In this document: positions 41,716-50,649 of the stretch, in pieces
Position numbering within the stretch: the stretch's first letter is position 1
Layout of the letters: each line of letters opens with the position of its first letter
Origin: Candidatus Diapherotrites archaeon LH_S9
GTDB taxonomy: Archaea; B1Sed10-29; WALL01; JAGXON01
Direction: 5' to 3'
NCBI GenBank assembly: GCA_023659865.1
Contig: JAGXON010000004.1
Span: 1-64,000, forward strand
Length of the DNA: 64,000 nucleotides
The notes under the pieces: model-generated
Databases searched by the model: none
The model's input: only the letters and a program-made list of their open reading frames with translations
Told to the model about the DNA's origin: nothing
Made by a program: the position numbers and the translations under genes

Positions 41716-42297
41716 TCATTTCTCTTTTTTCTCCAGCTGGATCAGCATAATGCCTATACCTACGAAGGCGACCCCACCCATACCAAGAATTAGGAAATTC
41801 TGGTTGTAAGTTTTTACTTCCTGTTCTTTTTCCAGTCCTTGGGATTTTCCTTCAAGAATCAGCAGTGCTTTGTGTACTCTTTGCTTTCCTTCAAGGTATT
41901 TGGCGCTCGAGAAAGCTCCTAATGCTTTCTGGTAATTGCCCTCGCTTTTTTTGCGGTAACCTGTTCGCATGTACAGCCCTGCAGCGCTCTCGTAAAGGTT
42001 TCCTTTTATCCTGTAATCCGATTTTGCAGGTGCTTTCATCTTGTCTGCTGCGTCCTCGTAGTATCCTGCAGCTTCAAGATAGTAAGTGTTTCCCTCGAGC
42101 GTGTATCCTTCTTCAATCAAACAAGAACCTGCTTTCTTGTAAGCCTCTCCTTTTTTGGCAAGGACAGAGTAACCAGTTTCGTTTCCGTACTGTTGCTGGA
42201 AATCAGTGATTATTCTCATACAGTTCTGAGTGTCTGCTGCCTGAACTGCTAGCGTGAACAAAATCAGTAATAGTGGGATCAAAAACTTCTTTTTCAT
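41716..42297 (-). CDS. Secreted TPR-like protein with C-terminal membrane anchor
   Basis: 193 residues from the ATG at 42297, which gives a clean signal peptide (MKKKFLIPLLLILFTLAVQA, cleavage before ADTQ). Several helix pairs with Ala/Tyr patterns (AGSCLIEEGY, YYLEAAGYYEDAADKM, NLYESAAGLYMRTG, NYQKALGAFSSAKYLEG) look like tetratricopeptide or SNAP-like repeats. A single membrane helix at about 166-185 ends in a Lys/Glu tail. Topology: repeats outside the cell, anchored by the C-terminus. Partner and role unknown; coupled to tgtA without obvious reason. Confidence 0.7.
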   Translation of the reverse strand: MKKKFLIPLLLILFTLAVQAADTQNCMRIITDFQQQYGNETGYSVLAKKGEAYKKAGSCLIEEGYTLEGNTYYLEAAGYYEDAADKMKAPAKSDYRIKGNLYESAAGLYMRTGYRKKSEGNYQKALGAFSSAKYLEGKQRVHKALLILEGKSQGLEKEQEVKTYNQNFLILGMGGVAFVGIGIMLIQLEKKEK

Positions 42298-42349
42298 CAA
42301 ACTATTTTTTCTCAGGAATACATTAAAAGTTTTCATCAAAAGTTTTCAT

Positions 42350-42414
42350 CTATATAAAAGAAGTTGCATAAAAATAATAATAAGTTTTCTGAAATTCAGT
42401 GCCTGACAGGTGAT
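42350..42414 (+). promoter_or_regulatory. TATA box and Shine-Dalgarno of the UPF0147-tyrS unit
   Basis: TCTATATAAAAG at about 42350-42361 is a strong TATA element. AGGTGA just upstream of the ATG at 42418 fixes that start over earlier in-frame codons. Confidence 0.55.
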
Positions 42415-42417
42415 TTC

Positions 42418-42666
42418 ATGAGCAAAGATTTAGAACAACTAAAATCAAGGATGGACAAAGTAATAGACGATAATTCGGTCCCAAAAAACATAAGAGAGGC
42501 AGTGAAGAAATCCAAACAAAAGATTTCGCAAGATAACAAAGAAGTAAGCTTTACCAACGCCATTTACATGCTTGATGAAGCTTTAAACGATATAAACGTT
42601 CCATTTCACACCAGAACCGAGATGATGGGATTGATCTCGGAACTAGAAAGGCTTAAAAATGAATGA
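42418..42666 (+). CDS. UPF0147 protein
   Basis: 82 residues, an all-helical member of UPF0147: MDKVIDDNSVPKNIREAVKK, then a run of mixed charge and a closing VPFHTRTEMMGLISELE region (about 60-76). The family is confined to archaea and uncharacterised. An AGGTGA precedes the ATG. The stop overlaps the start of tyrS by 8 bp, so the two are translationally coupled. This gene pair heads a plus-strand run that includes PolD. Confidence 0.88.
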   Translation: MSKDLEQLKSRMDKVIDDNSVPKNIREAVKKSKQKISQDNKEVSFTNAIYMLDEALNDINVPFHTRTEMMGLISELERLKNE

Positions 42667-43669
42667 AGAACGAAAAATCGATTTAATAACGGAAAGGACC
42701 GAAGAAGTCGTTAAGGAAGAGGAACTAAAGAAACTCTTCCAAGAAAAAGACCAGCCAACGGCATACCTTGGATTTGCACCAACAGGAAAACTTCACATAG
42801 CTCACTTTGCTTACCCGCTCAAAATATCTGACTTCCTTGAAGCAGGATTCGAATTCAAGTTCTTGATAGCTGACCTGCACGCTTTCATGGACAGCCAGAA
42901 AACCCCTTGGGATCTTCTAGATTCTAGAGCAGAATACTACGAAAGATGCATAAAAGCAATGCTGAAAGCAGTAGGCGAAAAAAGAAAAATCGAGTTCATA
43001 AGAGGGTCGGACTACCAGGAATCCGAAAAATACGTTATGGACCTGTTCAGACTGCTGGGAGAAACCACGGTAAACAGAGCAAGAAGAGCAGCATCTGAAG
43101 TAGTCAGATTCGAAGAAAACCCAAAGCTCGGAGGCTTCGTATACCCGCTGATGCAGGTTAACGACGTCAAAGCACTGGACGCTGATGTCGCACTAGGTGG
43201 AATAGACCAGCGCGGAATATACATGCTTTCAAGAGAAACGCTTCCAGACATAGATTACAGAAAACCTATCTCGGTCTTCATGCCTCTCCTGCCAGGACTT
43301 TCAGGCAAAAAGATGAGTGCTTCAGACAAAAAATCCAAGATAAGTCTACCAGCAACAGAGAAAGAGATCGAAGAAAAAATAAAAGAAGCTTACTGCCCGG
43401 CAGGCAACCCTCGAAACGTTTTAGTTCAGTTCACAAGAGACGTTCTCCTACCAGTGAACAAAGAAATAAACGTTTACCGGCCAGACAAGTACGGTGGAGA
43501 CAAGAAGTACACTAGCTTCCAGGAGCTGGGGAAAGACTTTGAAAAAGAGGACTTGCACCCACTTGACCTGAAGAAAGCAATAGCAAGACAGGTTAACGAG
43601 CTGTCGGAGCCGGTTAGGAAAGAGTTTGAAGGAGAAGAAGACCTTCTCAAGCAAGCTTATCCTGAATAG
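42659..43669 (+). CDS. tyrS: Tyrosyl-tRNA synthetase
   Basis: 336 residues, the compact archaeal TyrRS. Class I signature FAPTGKLHIAH (about 38-48) is the HIGH equivalent and KKMSAS (about 216-221) the KMSKS equivalent. Tyrosine-pocket residues sit in YPLMQVNDVKALDADVALGG (about 161-180). It charges tRNA-Tyr with tyrosine. Overlaps UPF0147 upstream. About 70 bp separate it from polD. Confidence 0.95.
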   Translation: MNEERKIDLITERTEEVVKEEELKKLFQEKDQPTAYLGFAPTGKLHIAHFAYPLKISDFLEAGFEFKFLIADLHAFMDSQKTPWDLLDSRAEYYERCIKAMLKAVGEKRKIEFIRGSDYQESEKYVMDLFRLLGETTVNRARRAASEVVRFEENPKLGGFVYPLMQVNDVKALDADVALGGIDQRGIYMLSRETLPDIDYRKPISVFMPLLPGLSGKKMSASDKKSKISLPATEKEIEEKIKEAYCPAGNPRNVLVQFTRDVLLPVNKEINVYRPDKYGGDKKYTSFQELGKDFEKEDLHPLDLKKAIARQVNELSEPVRKEFEGEEDLLKQAYPE

Positions 43670-43740
43670 GCTCGGACCAAAAACTTCTTTAGAGCCCTCA
43701 ACCCTAATTATTCTTGAGAACTCTTCCAGGTGAAAACTTC

Positions 43741-45219
43741 TTGAAACAAGAGATAATACAAAAATTTGAAGAAAAAAGGAAGATAATCACTTCAGAAGCC
43801 CTAGAGTATCTTCTTGGATGCGCTGAACCAGAAAAAATCGCGGAAAAGACCTTGGAAGAAACAGATGGTTCTTTCATAGAATTAGACGATGTTAAAAGGA
43901 AGAAAAAGAAGTTCAAACCAGAGAAAGTGGAGATAAAAAAAGGAAAGAGCTTTAAGCCAAAAGCAAAAGACATAGAGCCTGATATCAAAATATTTAGAGA
44001 AAAAGAGGTTACGGGCAACTCTTTATCTGAAGGAACGGAAAAAGACTTCCATAAACACTTTCTGGACCGATTTCAAAGACTCTCCAAAATCCTCCGGAAG
44101 AGAGGAAAAGCAAAAAGAGATTTGGCGTCAGTAAAAAAAGCAGGATCCTCCAAAGACACTCAAGCAATTGGGATGATAAACACTAAGCGCAGAACAAAAA
44201 ACAATCACTACTTCATGGAAATAGAGGATGAAACAGGAACACTTAACGTCCTAGTCCCGAAAAACAACAAAAAACTCATAAGGTTCTCTCACTCCATCAT
44301 AGAAGACGAGGTAATAGCAGTAGAAGGAACGCTTAAAAACGATTTGTTCATAGCCAACAAGATAATTCGACCGGACATACCGCCAAAAGGTCATAAAACA
44401 CCTGACGAAACCGTGAGAGTGGCGATGATATCTGACACTCACTTCGGAAGCAAGTACTTCATGAAAAACAAGTTCAAAAAGTTCTTAAGCTGGTTGAACG
44501 GAGAGAAAGGAAACGGAGACCAAAGAAAGGTAGCTGGAGAAGTGAAGTACCTGATTATAGCTGGAGACATTGTTGACGGAATAGGTATATACCCCGGGCA
44601 AAACAAAGAACTCGAGGAAACAGACGTATTCGATCAATACGAAATGGCAGAAGAATACCTCAAAAAAGTTCCAGAACACATACACATAATCATATCCCCC
44701 GGAAACCACGATGCAGTAAGAACAGCAGATCCACAGCCAGCACTACCAGAAAAATTCATGCCAGAACTATTCCAGCAAGATAACGTCCACAGAATCGGTT
44801 CCCCAGGATACATCTCTCTTCACGGCGTAGAAATACTTGTGTACCACGGAGCATCGATTCACAGCATGGTCCCTCATATCCCTAACCTGACTTACAGGGA
44901 ACCAGAAAAAGTCATACCTGAATTCCTGAAAAGACGGCACATGCACCCATTGTACGGCGGAAAACCCCCCATATCGCCGGAACCAAAAGACTACCTTGCA
45001 ATAGACCGAGTTCCAGACATAGTTCAAGTAGGAGACGTTCACAGAAACGGATACGAGACATACCGAGGAGTTCTAGGGGTTAACTCCGGTACCTGGCAAG
45101 CAGAAACACCTTTCCAAGTAAAGCAAGGGCACGAACCCACACCAGGAGAACTTCCAGTTATTGACCTCAGTTCACTGAAAATAAATGTGATTCACTTCAA
45201 CAAAGGAGAGAAAAAATGA
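43741..45219 (+). CDS. polB: DNA polymerase D small subunit DP1 (3'-5' exonuclease)
   Basis: 492 residues. The start is a TTG at 43741 with AGGTGA 7 nt upstream; the upstream in-frame TTG at 43714 has no such site. A helical N-terminus (about 1-60) and basic linker lead to an OB domain (TKNNHYFMEIEDETGTLNVLVP, about 145-200, given as positions) and a calcineurin-like phosphoesterase: SDTHFGS (about 230), GDIVDG (about 280), SPGNHDAVR (about 319), YHGASIH and GDVHRNG (about 430). It proofreads for PolD, the replicative polymerase with the large subunit encoded directly downstream (ATGA overlap). Confidence 0.95.
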   Translation: MKQEIIQKFEEKRKIITSEALEYLLGCAEPEKIAEKTLEETDGSFIELDDVKRKKKKFKPEKVEIKKGKSFKPKAKDIEPDIKIFREKEVTGNSLSEGTEKDFHKHFLDRFQRLSKILRKRGKAKRDLASVKKAGSSKDTQAIGMINTKRRTKNNHYFMEIEDETGTLNVLVPKNNKKLIRFSHSIIEDEVIAVEGTLKNDLFIANKIIRPDIPPKGHKTPDETVRVAMISDTHFGSKYFMKNKFKKFLSWLNGEKGNGDQRKVAGEVKYLIIAGDIVDGIGIYPGQNKELEETDVFDQYEMAEEYLKKVPEHIHIIISPGNHDAVRTADPQPALPEKFMPELFQQDNVHRIGSPGYISLHGVEILVYHGASIHSMVPHIPNLTYREPEKVIPEFLKRRHMHPLYGGKPPISPEPKDYLAIDRVPDIVQVGDVHRNGYETYRGVLGVNSGTWQAETPFQVKQGHEPTPGELPVIDLSSLKINVIHFNKGEKK

Positions 45220-48200
45220 AAGCATCTGAACAAATCCAGGATTACTTCGAGTCCTTAAGACAGAAAACAAGCAAGGCGTACGATGCAGCCGAAAAAGCAA
45301 GAGCTAAAGGCCTCGACCCATCTACAGAAGTGGAAATCCCGATAGCGGAAGGAGTAGGAGGCAGAGTCGAGAAACTAATCGAAGAAGAAGGGCTAGCGGA
45401 ACGCATAAATCAGTTAATGGAAGAGAACTCAAGAGAAGAGACAGCGCTCAAGCTCATAAAATTCATAATCAACAAGACAGACGACAGAGAAGAAGGAATA
45501 GATAAAGCACTAAGAGCCGCATTAGCCCTTTACACAGAAGGCGTTGTAGCCGCACCAATAGAAGGAATATCAGATATAAACATAGAAGAAAACCCTGACG
45601 GAAGCGAACACCTCTCCCTATATTTCTCAGGACCAATAAGAAGTGCAGGAGGAACCGCGCAAGCCGTTACAATGCTTTTCGCTGACTACGCACGACAATT
45701 GATTGACTTAGAGGAATACAGGCCAACCAAAACCGAGGTAGAGAGGTACGTGGAAGAAATAGAGATGTACGACCAGCAAGTATCAAGACTGCAGTACACG
45801 CCTTCAGGAAAAGAAATAAGAGGGATAGTTAACAACTGCCCTGTCTGCGTGACTGGCAGGCCAACAACCCAGGTGGAAGTGCAGCTTCACAAAGACCTTG
45901 AAAGAGTTGACACGAACCGAGTAAGAGGTGGAATGTGCCTTGTGATTGGAGAAGGAATAGCCCAGAAAGCAAAAAAAGTGCAGAGGTACGCAAAAGAATT
46001 TGGATTAGACTGGAGCTGGCTTCAGTCCCTGATAAAAATCGGGAAAGCGTCTTCTTCATCAGAAGAAAAACAAAAAAAGAAAATAGAACCGTCATTCAAG
46101 TACTTGAGAGACGTCGTGGCAGGAAGACCTGTGTTCTCCCACCCATCAAGAGAAGGAGGATTCCGCTTAAGATACGGAAGAAGCCGAAACAACGGCTTGA
46201 TGGCGAAAGGAATGCATCCAGCGTCCATGTACATTCTTGGCAAGTTCCCTGCAATAGGAACGCAGCTGAAGGTTGAAAGACCTGGAAAAGGAATGGTAGT
46301 CGTACCGTGCGACTCGATAGAAGGACCTGTAGTACGTTTAGCGGACGGATCCGTTGAAAGAGTTAAGTCAGTGGAACGCGCGAAAGAAATCGAGAGACAG
46401 GTGAAAGAAATAATTTTCCTCGGAGACTTATTGGTGTCTTTCGGCGACTTCCTTCACTCAAACCACTCCATTATACCTTCAGGCTACGTGGAGGAATGGT
46501 GGGTAAAAGAACTGGAAGGAGAAGGAGGAGAAGTGGACGATCCTTCAGACGTTTCAGCTCAGGAAGCAGTAAAACTTTCAGAACAATACGATATACCTCT
46601 GCATCCAAAGTACACGTCTCCATTTAATGACGTGAAACTAGAGGGACTGAAAAAACTCATTAAATGGCTTGACTCGGAAAGAAAAAACTCGGAAGAAAAA
46701 AGAACTCTGGAAAAACTACTCATACCTCACGAAACAGAAGAAAACAAGATCATCATACCTGAAGACTGGGAGCACATCCTGAAAAAAGTCTTGAACTACG
46801 AAAAAACTGCTGAAGTAGTTGACAGACTCCAACCAGACTCGACAATGGAACTCGTAGAAGAAATCTCGAACATAAAAATAAGAGAAAAAGCACCAGTCTA
46901 CATCGGAGCCAGGATGGGAAGACCAGAAAAAGCACGAGAAAGACATATGCAGCCTTCACCCCACATACTTTTCCCAGTAGGCAACTACGGAGGTAAGACT
47001 CGGTCAGTACTCAAAGCAGCTAGAAAAAAGAACATCTCAGTTGATCTAGCGAGATTGAAGTGCCCGAACTGCGGGAAAATAGTTGCTGCTTACAAGTGCC
47101 CGGACTGCGGTGAAAGAACTGAAGTAGTTAAAGTATGCCCTAAATGCGGAACAGAAGCAGAAGAAAAGTGCCCAAAGTGCGGGAAACGGGTCTCTGGATA
47201 CGAAAGAAGAACAATAAACATCAAAAGACTTATGAGATCAGCCAAAAAAAATGTTGGCTCACCGCAAGAAGACCTAAAAGGGGTTAAGATGACCATGAGC
47301 CGGAACAGATGCTTCGAACCGCTGGAAAAAGGCATAATTCGATCAAGACACGACGTACACGTATTCAAAGACGCTACCTCACGGTTCGATGCCACGAACC
47401 TGCCTTTAACCCACTTCAAACCAGGCGAAATCGGAACCTCTGTAGAAAGACTCAGAGAACTTGGTTACGAAAAAGACGTGAACGGAGAAAAACTCGAAAG
47501 ACCGGAACAAGTAGTTGAACTCAAGCCACAGGATGTAGTGCTTCCGAAAGAAGCAGGAGAGCACCTGCAGAGAGTCGCTGGATTCGTGGACGAGCTGCTG
47601 GACAGGTTCTACGACCAAAAGATGTTTTTCGAAGCCGATAACAGAGAAGACCTGATAGGCGAACTACTCTTATTCCTCGCACCACACACTTCAGCCGGAG
47701 TTCTTGGCCGAATAATTGGCTTCTCAACCGTTAGAGGTATTTACGCTCATCCTTACTTTATTGCTGCATCGAGACGTGACTGCGACGGAGACGAGAACGG
47801 TGTAATGCTTTTGATGGATGGATTGCTAAATTTCTCGAAAAGCTATCTTCCTTCAAGCAGAGGAGGGAAGATGGATGCGCCGCTCGTGCTGACGCAGATT
47901 CTGGACCCGTCCGAAGTCGATGACCAGGTTCACGAGCTCGAGACTATCGACGAAATACCTTTATGGTTCTTCAAACAATCCATGAAATTCAAGAAACCGA
48001 AAGAAATTGATCTGGACATAGTTGAACAAAGACTAGGTCAGGAAAACCAGTACGATGGATTCGGTTTCACGCACTCGGTTTCAGATATTTCTGAAGGCGT
48101 GACTCAATCTTCTTACACGTCTTTAGGGAACATGAAAGAGAAAGTGAACGCGCAACTAGGGTTAGGGAGGAAGATAAGGTGTGTTGACGAGAAAGATGTG

Positions 48201-48527
48201 GCCAGCAGGCTTCTGGACTGTCATTTCATGAGAGATATTTACGGTAATCTCAGAGCGTTCGGTGAGCAAAAGTTCAGGTGCGTTGACTGCAACAAGAAGT
48301 ACAGGCGGTACCCGCTTCCTGGTGAGTGCAGTAATTGCGGTGGAAGAGTTATTCTAACAATTTCTAGAGGCTCGGTGGAGAAGTACTTGAAGTTATCGAA
48401 AGAGATTGCTCGAAAGTACGGGTTATCTGACTACGTGAAACAAAGGCTCGAGCTCGTTGGAGACGAGATAGAATCCGTTTTCGTGAACGAGAAAAGCAAG
48501 CAATACGACTTGACTGAATTCTTCTGA
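45216..48527 (+). CDS. polC: DNA polymerase D large subunit DP2
   Basis: 1103 residues, the catalytic subunit of family-D DNA polymerase. The N-terminal half has YFSGPIRSAGGTAQAV (about 129-144) and NNCPVCVTGRPTTQVE. Cysteine-rich zinc ribbons at about 612-655 (CPNC, CPDC, CPKC, CPKC) and at about 1027-1048 (CVDC ... CSNC) are present. The two-barrel active site is marked by SRRDCDGDENGVMLLMDGLL (about 850-870) with its acidic residues. No intein was seen. Shares ATGA with DP1. Confidence 0.97.
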   Translation: MKASEQIQDYFESLRQKTSKAYDAAEKARAKGLDPSTEVEIPIAEGVGGRVEKLIEEEGLAERINQLMEENSREETALKLIKFIINKTDDREEGIDKALRAALALYTEGVVAAPIEGISDINIEENPDGSEHLSLYFSGPIRSAGGTAQAVTMLFADYARQLIDLEEYRPTKTEVERYVEEIEMYDQQVSRLQYTPSGKEIRGIVNNCPVCVTGRPTTQVEVQLHKDLERVDTNRVRGGMCLVIGEGIAQKAKKVQRYAKEFGLDWSWLQSLIKIGKASSSSEEKQKKKIEPSFKYLRDVVAGRPVFSHPSREGGFRLRYGRSRNNGLMAKGMHPASMYILGKFPAIGTQLKVERPGKGMVVVPCDSIEGPVVRLADGSVERVKSVERAKEIERQVKEIIFLGDLLVSFGDFLHSNHSIIPSGYVEEWWVKELEGEGGEVDDPSDVSAQEAVKLSEQYDIPLHPKYTSPFNDVKLEGLKKLIKWLDSERKNSEEKRTLEKLLIPHETEENKIIIPEDWEHILKKVLNYEKTAEVVDRLQPDSTMELVEEISNIKIREKAPVYIGARMGRPEKARERHMQPSPHILFPVGNYGGKTRSVLKAARKKNISVDLARLKCPNCGKIVAAYKCPDCGERTEVVKVCPKCGTEAEEKCPKCGKRVSGYERRTINIKRLMRSAKKNVGSPQEDLKGVKMTMSRNRCFEPLEKGIIRSRHDVHVFKDATSRFDATNLPLTHFKPGEIGTSVERLRELGYEKDVNGEKLERPEQVVELKPQDVVLPKEAGEHLQRVAGFVDELLDRFYDQKMFFEADNREDLIGELLLFLAPHTSAGVLGRIIGFSTVRGIYAHPYFIAASRRDCDGDENGVMLLMDGLLNFSKSYLPSSRGGKMDAPLVLTQILDPSEVDDQVHELETIDEIPLWFFKQSMKFKKPKEIDLDIVEQRLGQENQYDGFGFTHSVSDISEGVTQSSYTSLGNMKEKVNAQLGLGRKIRCVDEKDVASRLLDCHFMRDIYGNLRAFGEQKFRCVDCNKKYRRYPLPGECSNCGGRVILTISRGSVEKYLKLSKEIARKYGLSDYVKQRLELVGDEIESVFVNEKSKQYDLTEFF

Positions 48528-48570
48528 AAAACCTCAATCTTTTAAACTTATTACGGGATTAAATGATGCA

Positions 48571-49356
48571 ATGTCTTCAGAGAAAACAAAACTAAGGAAA
48601 TCCAATTCCTACGTCAAGAAAAGACAGAGGATAAGGAAAGTGAAGTTCTTGAGCGCAGGACTGTTTTACCTGCTTTTCCTAGCTTCAGCATTAGTTGAAC
48701 AAGGAATAAACTCGTTGTTGCTTGGAATATCTGCTCTTCCTATGGCAGTAGCGTCAGTCGCAGCCTACGTGGATTTCGAGCACTCGATACAGAAACTTGA
48801 TTCGCTCGCGTTCCATTTATTTGAAGCAAAAAGAAAAGTCATCCTCTTCCGCGTGAGGCAAGACGAGAAACTCAAAGAAGAAGCTATTTCGGAACTGGTA
48901 AGTGCCGTGATCTGTTTGAAGAAACTTGAAGTCGAGTCAAGACAAAGATTCTTGCTTAAAAGCTGTTTCGTGAACGATCACATCACGAAAACACTGAAGA
49001 CTCTTGAAGAATACGTGCTTCCGTCACTTGAATCCGAACGAGAACTAAGAAAAATAGAGGAGATCCTAGGGGGCTTGCTGCAGAAAATACTTACAGGAAA
49101 CTTCAGAAAAGTAGAGGAAGCAAAGGAAGAAGCAGCAGAAAACCTGGAGAAACAAAAAATGGTTTACCCAATCAAAAGCAAGATCCGGATGAACCTAGCG
49201 AGAAAAAAGTTCAGATTTTACTTCACGTTCGTGCTCTCCTTAATTGCCTTATCTCTTTTTATTTACTCTATAATGCCAGGGATAACAGCAATAATCTTAA
49301 GTGGTTTCGTTTCACTGACAATAGCTTCAGTGATCCTGAAATCAGAATTCAGGTAA
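48571..49356 (+). CDS. Unrecognised four-helix membrane protein
   Basis: 261 residues. Two membrane helices near the N-terminus (about 25-43 and 46-66), a long cytoplasmic-looking helical domain rich in Lys/Glu (about 75-205), and two membrane helices at the C-terminus (about 212-232 and 234-254). A basic N-terminus suggests N-inside. No recognised motifs. Follows polC by 43 bp and may be expressed with it by read-through; abuts the convergent next gene. Confidence 0.65.
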   Translation: MSSEKTKLRKSNSYVKKRQRIRKVKFLSAGLFYLLFLASALVEQGINSLLLGISALPMAVASVAAYVDFEHSIQKLDSLAFHLFEAKRKVILFRVRQDEKLKEEAISELVSAVICLKKLEVESRQRFLLKSCFVNDHITKTLKTLEEYVLPSLESERELRKIEEILGGLLQKILTGNFRKVEEAKEEAAENLEKQKMVYPIKSKIRMNLARKKFRFYFTFVLSLIALSLFIYSIMPGITAIILSGFVSLTIASVILKSEFR

Positions 49357-50169
49357 TCACTTGAAGTAAAGAATGTAGATAACTAAAACAAGTATCAGCA
49401 CTGCAAGAAAAGTGTACCTGCCAGCTCTCGTGCCAGAAACCCAGCCAAACAAGTTCTTCAAGGCCTCACCACTCTTGCTCTTTCCTCCGTGACCTTTGCT
49501 CATTTTCTTTATCCCGGAAGAGGTTACTCTGAAAACTTTTTTAGAGTAATCAACCCATCCTTCAGGTCTCTTGAGATCGCTTAAAGTGTCTTCTGTTACT
49601 TCAAGGAACCCTCTTTCTCTTTCAGGTACTTTCTGGATGTTGAAAGGGCTTCCGGATATTCCGTCAATGTCGATTCTTTGGGTTCGACCGCCTTTCAGGT
49701 CAACCCAGATTCTCCACATTGGAACGTAACGCAAGTCGAATCCGGAGAGAACTATGTCGTCTCTTGAGATGCTTTTCATCTCTCCAGCTAATTTCACTTT
49801 CGCGATTTTTCTTCCTTCTTCTTCAGAAACTGTTTGCTTGAGCATGTCGTGTTCTACATCGTGCTCGATTTCTTTACGGCTCTCCACTGGAATCTCGTTC
49901 AAGATCTGCATCAGCATTGGCTCTAAATTGCTTTTCCGAGCGTCTAGAACCATCTGCGAACCGTATTCTTGGGTGACTTCTCCTTTTCCTGGAACTTCTT
50001 GTTCCTTGTAGACGTCGTAGTTGAAGAACCAGTACGGCTTGTAAATAAGTTTTACATTAGCTAAATCAAAGTCCTTCCAGTGGCGTTCTTCCAGAAGAGT
50101 TTCCAGAATGCCTAGAATCTGTTTAGATGTTAGATTCAGTTGATAGGCAGGGTGGTCGAGCCTAGCCAT
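49357..50169 (-). CDS. Unrecognised tail-anchored protein
   Basis: 270 residues. A soluble N-terminal domain with LIYKPYWFFNYDVY (about 41-54) and a later matching FDLRYVPMWRIWVDL (about 144-158), suggesting two related strand-rich units. A Ser/Gly/Lys linker (about 222-240) and one C-terminal membrane helix (about 250-268) follow. Without a signal peptide it should be tail-anchored and face the cytoplasm. It lies 9 bp downstream of sepF on the same strand, so a role at the division site or membrane is possible (inference). Family not recognised. Confidence 0.65.
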   Translation of the reverse strand: MARLDHPAYQLNLTSKQILGILETLLEERHWKDFDLANVKLIYKPYWFFNYDVYKEQEVPGKGEVTQEYGSQMVLDARKSNLEPMLMQILNEIPVESRKEIEHDVEHDMLKQTVSEEEGRKIAKVKLAGEMKSISRDDIVLSGFDLRYVPMWRIWVDLKGGRTQRIDIDGISGSPFNIQKVPERERGFLEVTEDTLSDLKRPEGWVDYSKKVFRVTSSGIKKMSKGHGGKSKSGEALKNLFGWVSGTRAGRYTFLAVLILVLVIYILYFK

Positions 50170-50178
50170 CTACAGCAC

Positions 50179-50541
50179 TTACTTAGCTATTTTAACTCCT
50201 TGCGGAGCAATTAGCAACTTGTACTCACTTAGTCTGGCGATGTCTCCATCAATCCCTTTTGCGTTTCCCTTTATCTTGGAGACAGCTTTCTTCAGCTTCA
50301 TCGTGTTCCTTTCGAAGAGAGGCTTGATGTTCAAAAGCACTATGTTCCCGTCTTTCACTCGATCATTCACTTTCTTTGTGTCCGGAGATTCCTCTAAGGT
50401 CATAGGCCTTATCCACATGTCTGCTTCTTCTTCAAGCAAGTCTTCTTCCTCTAATCCAAGAGTATCGAGATACTCTTCGATTTCGGTATCTTCTTCTGAA
50501 CTACCAATTTTTTTTGAAAATTTGTCAAGAATTCCTGGCAT
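50179..50541 (-). CDS. sepF: Archaeal SepF cell-division protein
   Basis: 120 residues. The short amphipathic N-terminus (MPGILDKFSKKIG) fits a membrane-targeting helix; an acidic linker follows (about 14-45), then the SepF core with WIRPMTL (about 43-49), VKDGNIVLLNIKPL (about 62-75), IDGDIARLSEYKLLIAPQGVK (about 97-117, cited as positions). Archaeal SepF anchors FtsZ to the membrane in archaea that divide by FtsZ. Divergent to orc1/cdc6 with about 110 bp between starts, coupling division and replication genes at one locus. Confidence 0.9.
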   Translation of the reverse strand: MPGILDKFSKKIGSSEEDTEIEEYLDTLGLEEEDLLEEEADMWIRPMTLEESPDTKKVNDRVKDGNIVLLNIKPLFERNTMKLKKAVSKIKGNAKGIDGDIARLSEYKLLIAPQGVKIAK

Positions 50542-50649
50542 ATTTTTTTACCTCTAATATTTATTTAGGTGGAGGATTAAAATCATTATCGCCTGACCAA
50601 AGTTATGTTTCTCTATTAATATAACCTTTTGGATAATGGGGGAATACTA

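Noticed and set aside
45216-48527. Intein in the DP2 polymerase gene
   Set aside because: The protein has normal length and its conserved blocks are continuous; no Cys/Ser start with HN-Cys end block was seen.
50542-50649. Replication origin directly between sepF and cdc6
   Set aside because: The gap is only about 110 bp and shows no ORB core or repeat; it is better explained as a divergent promoter.
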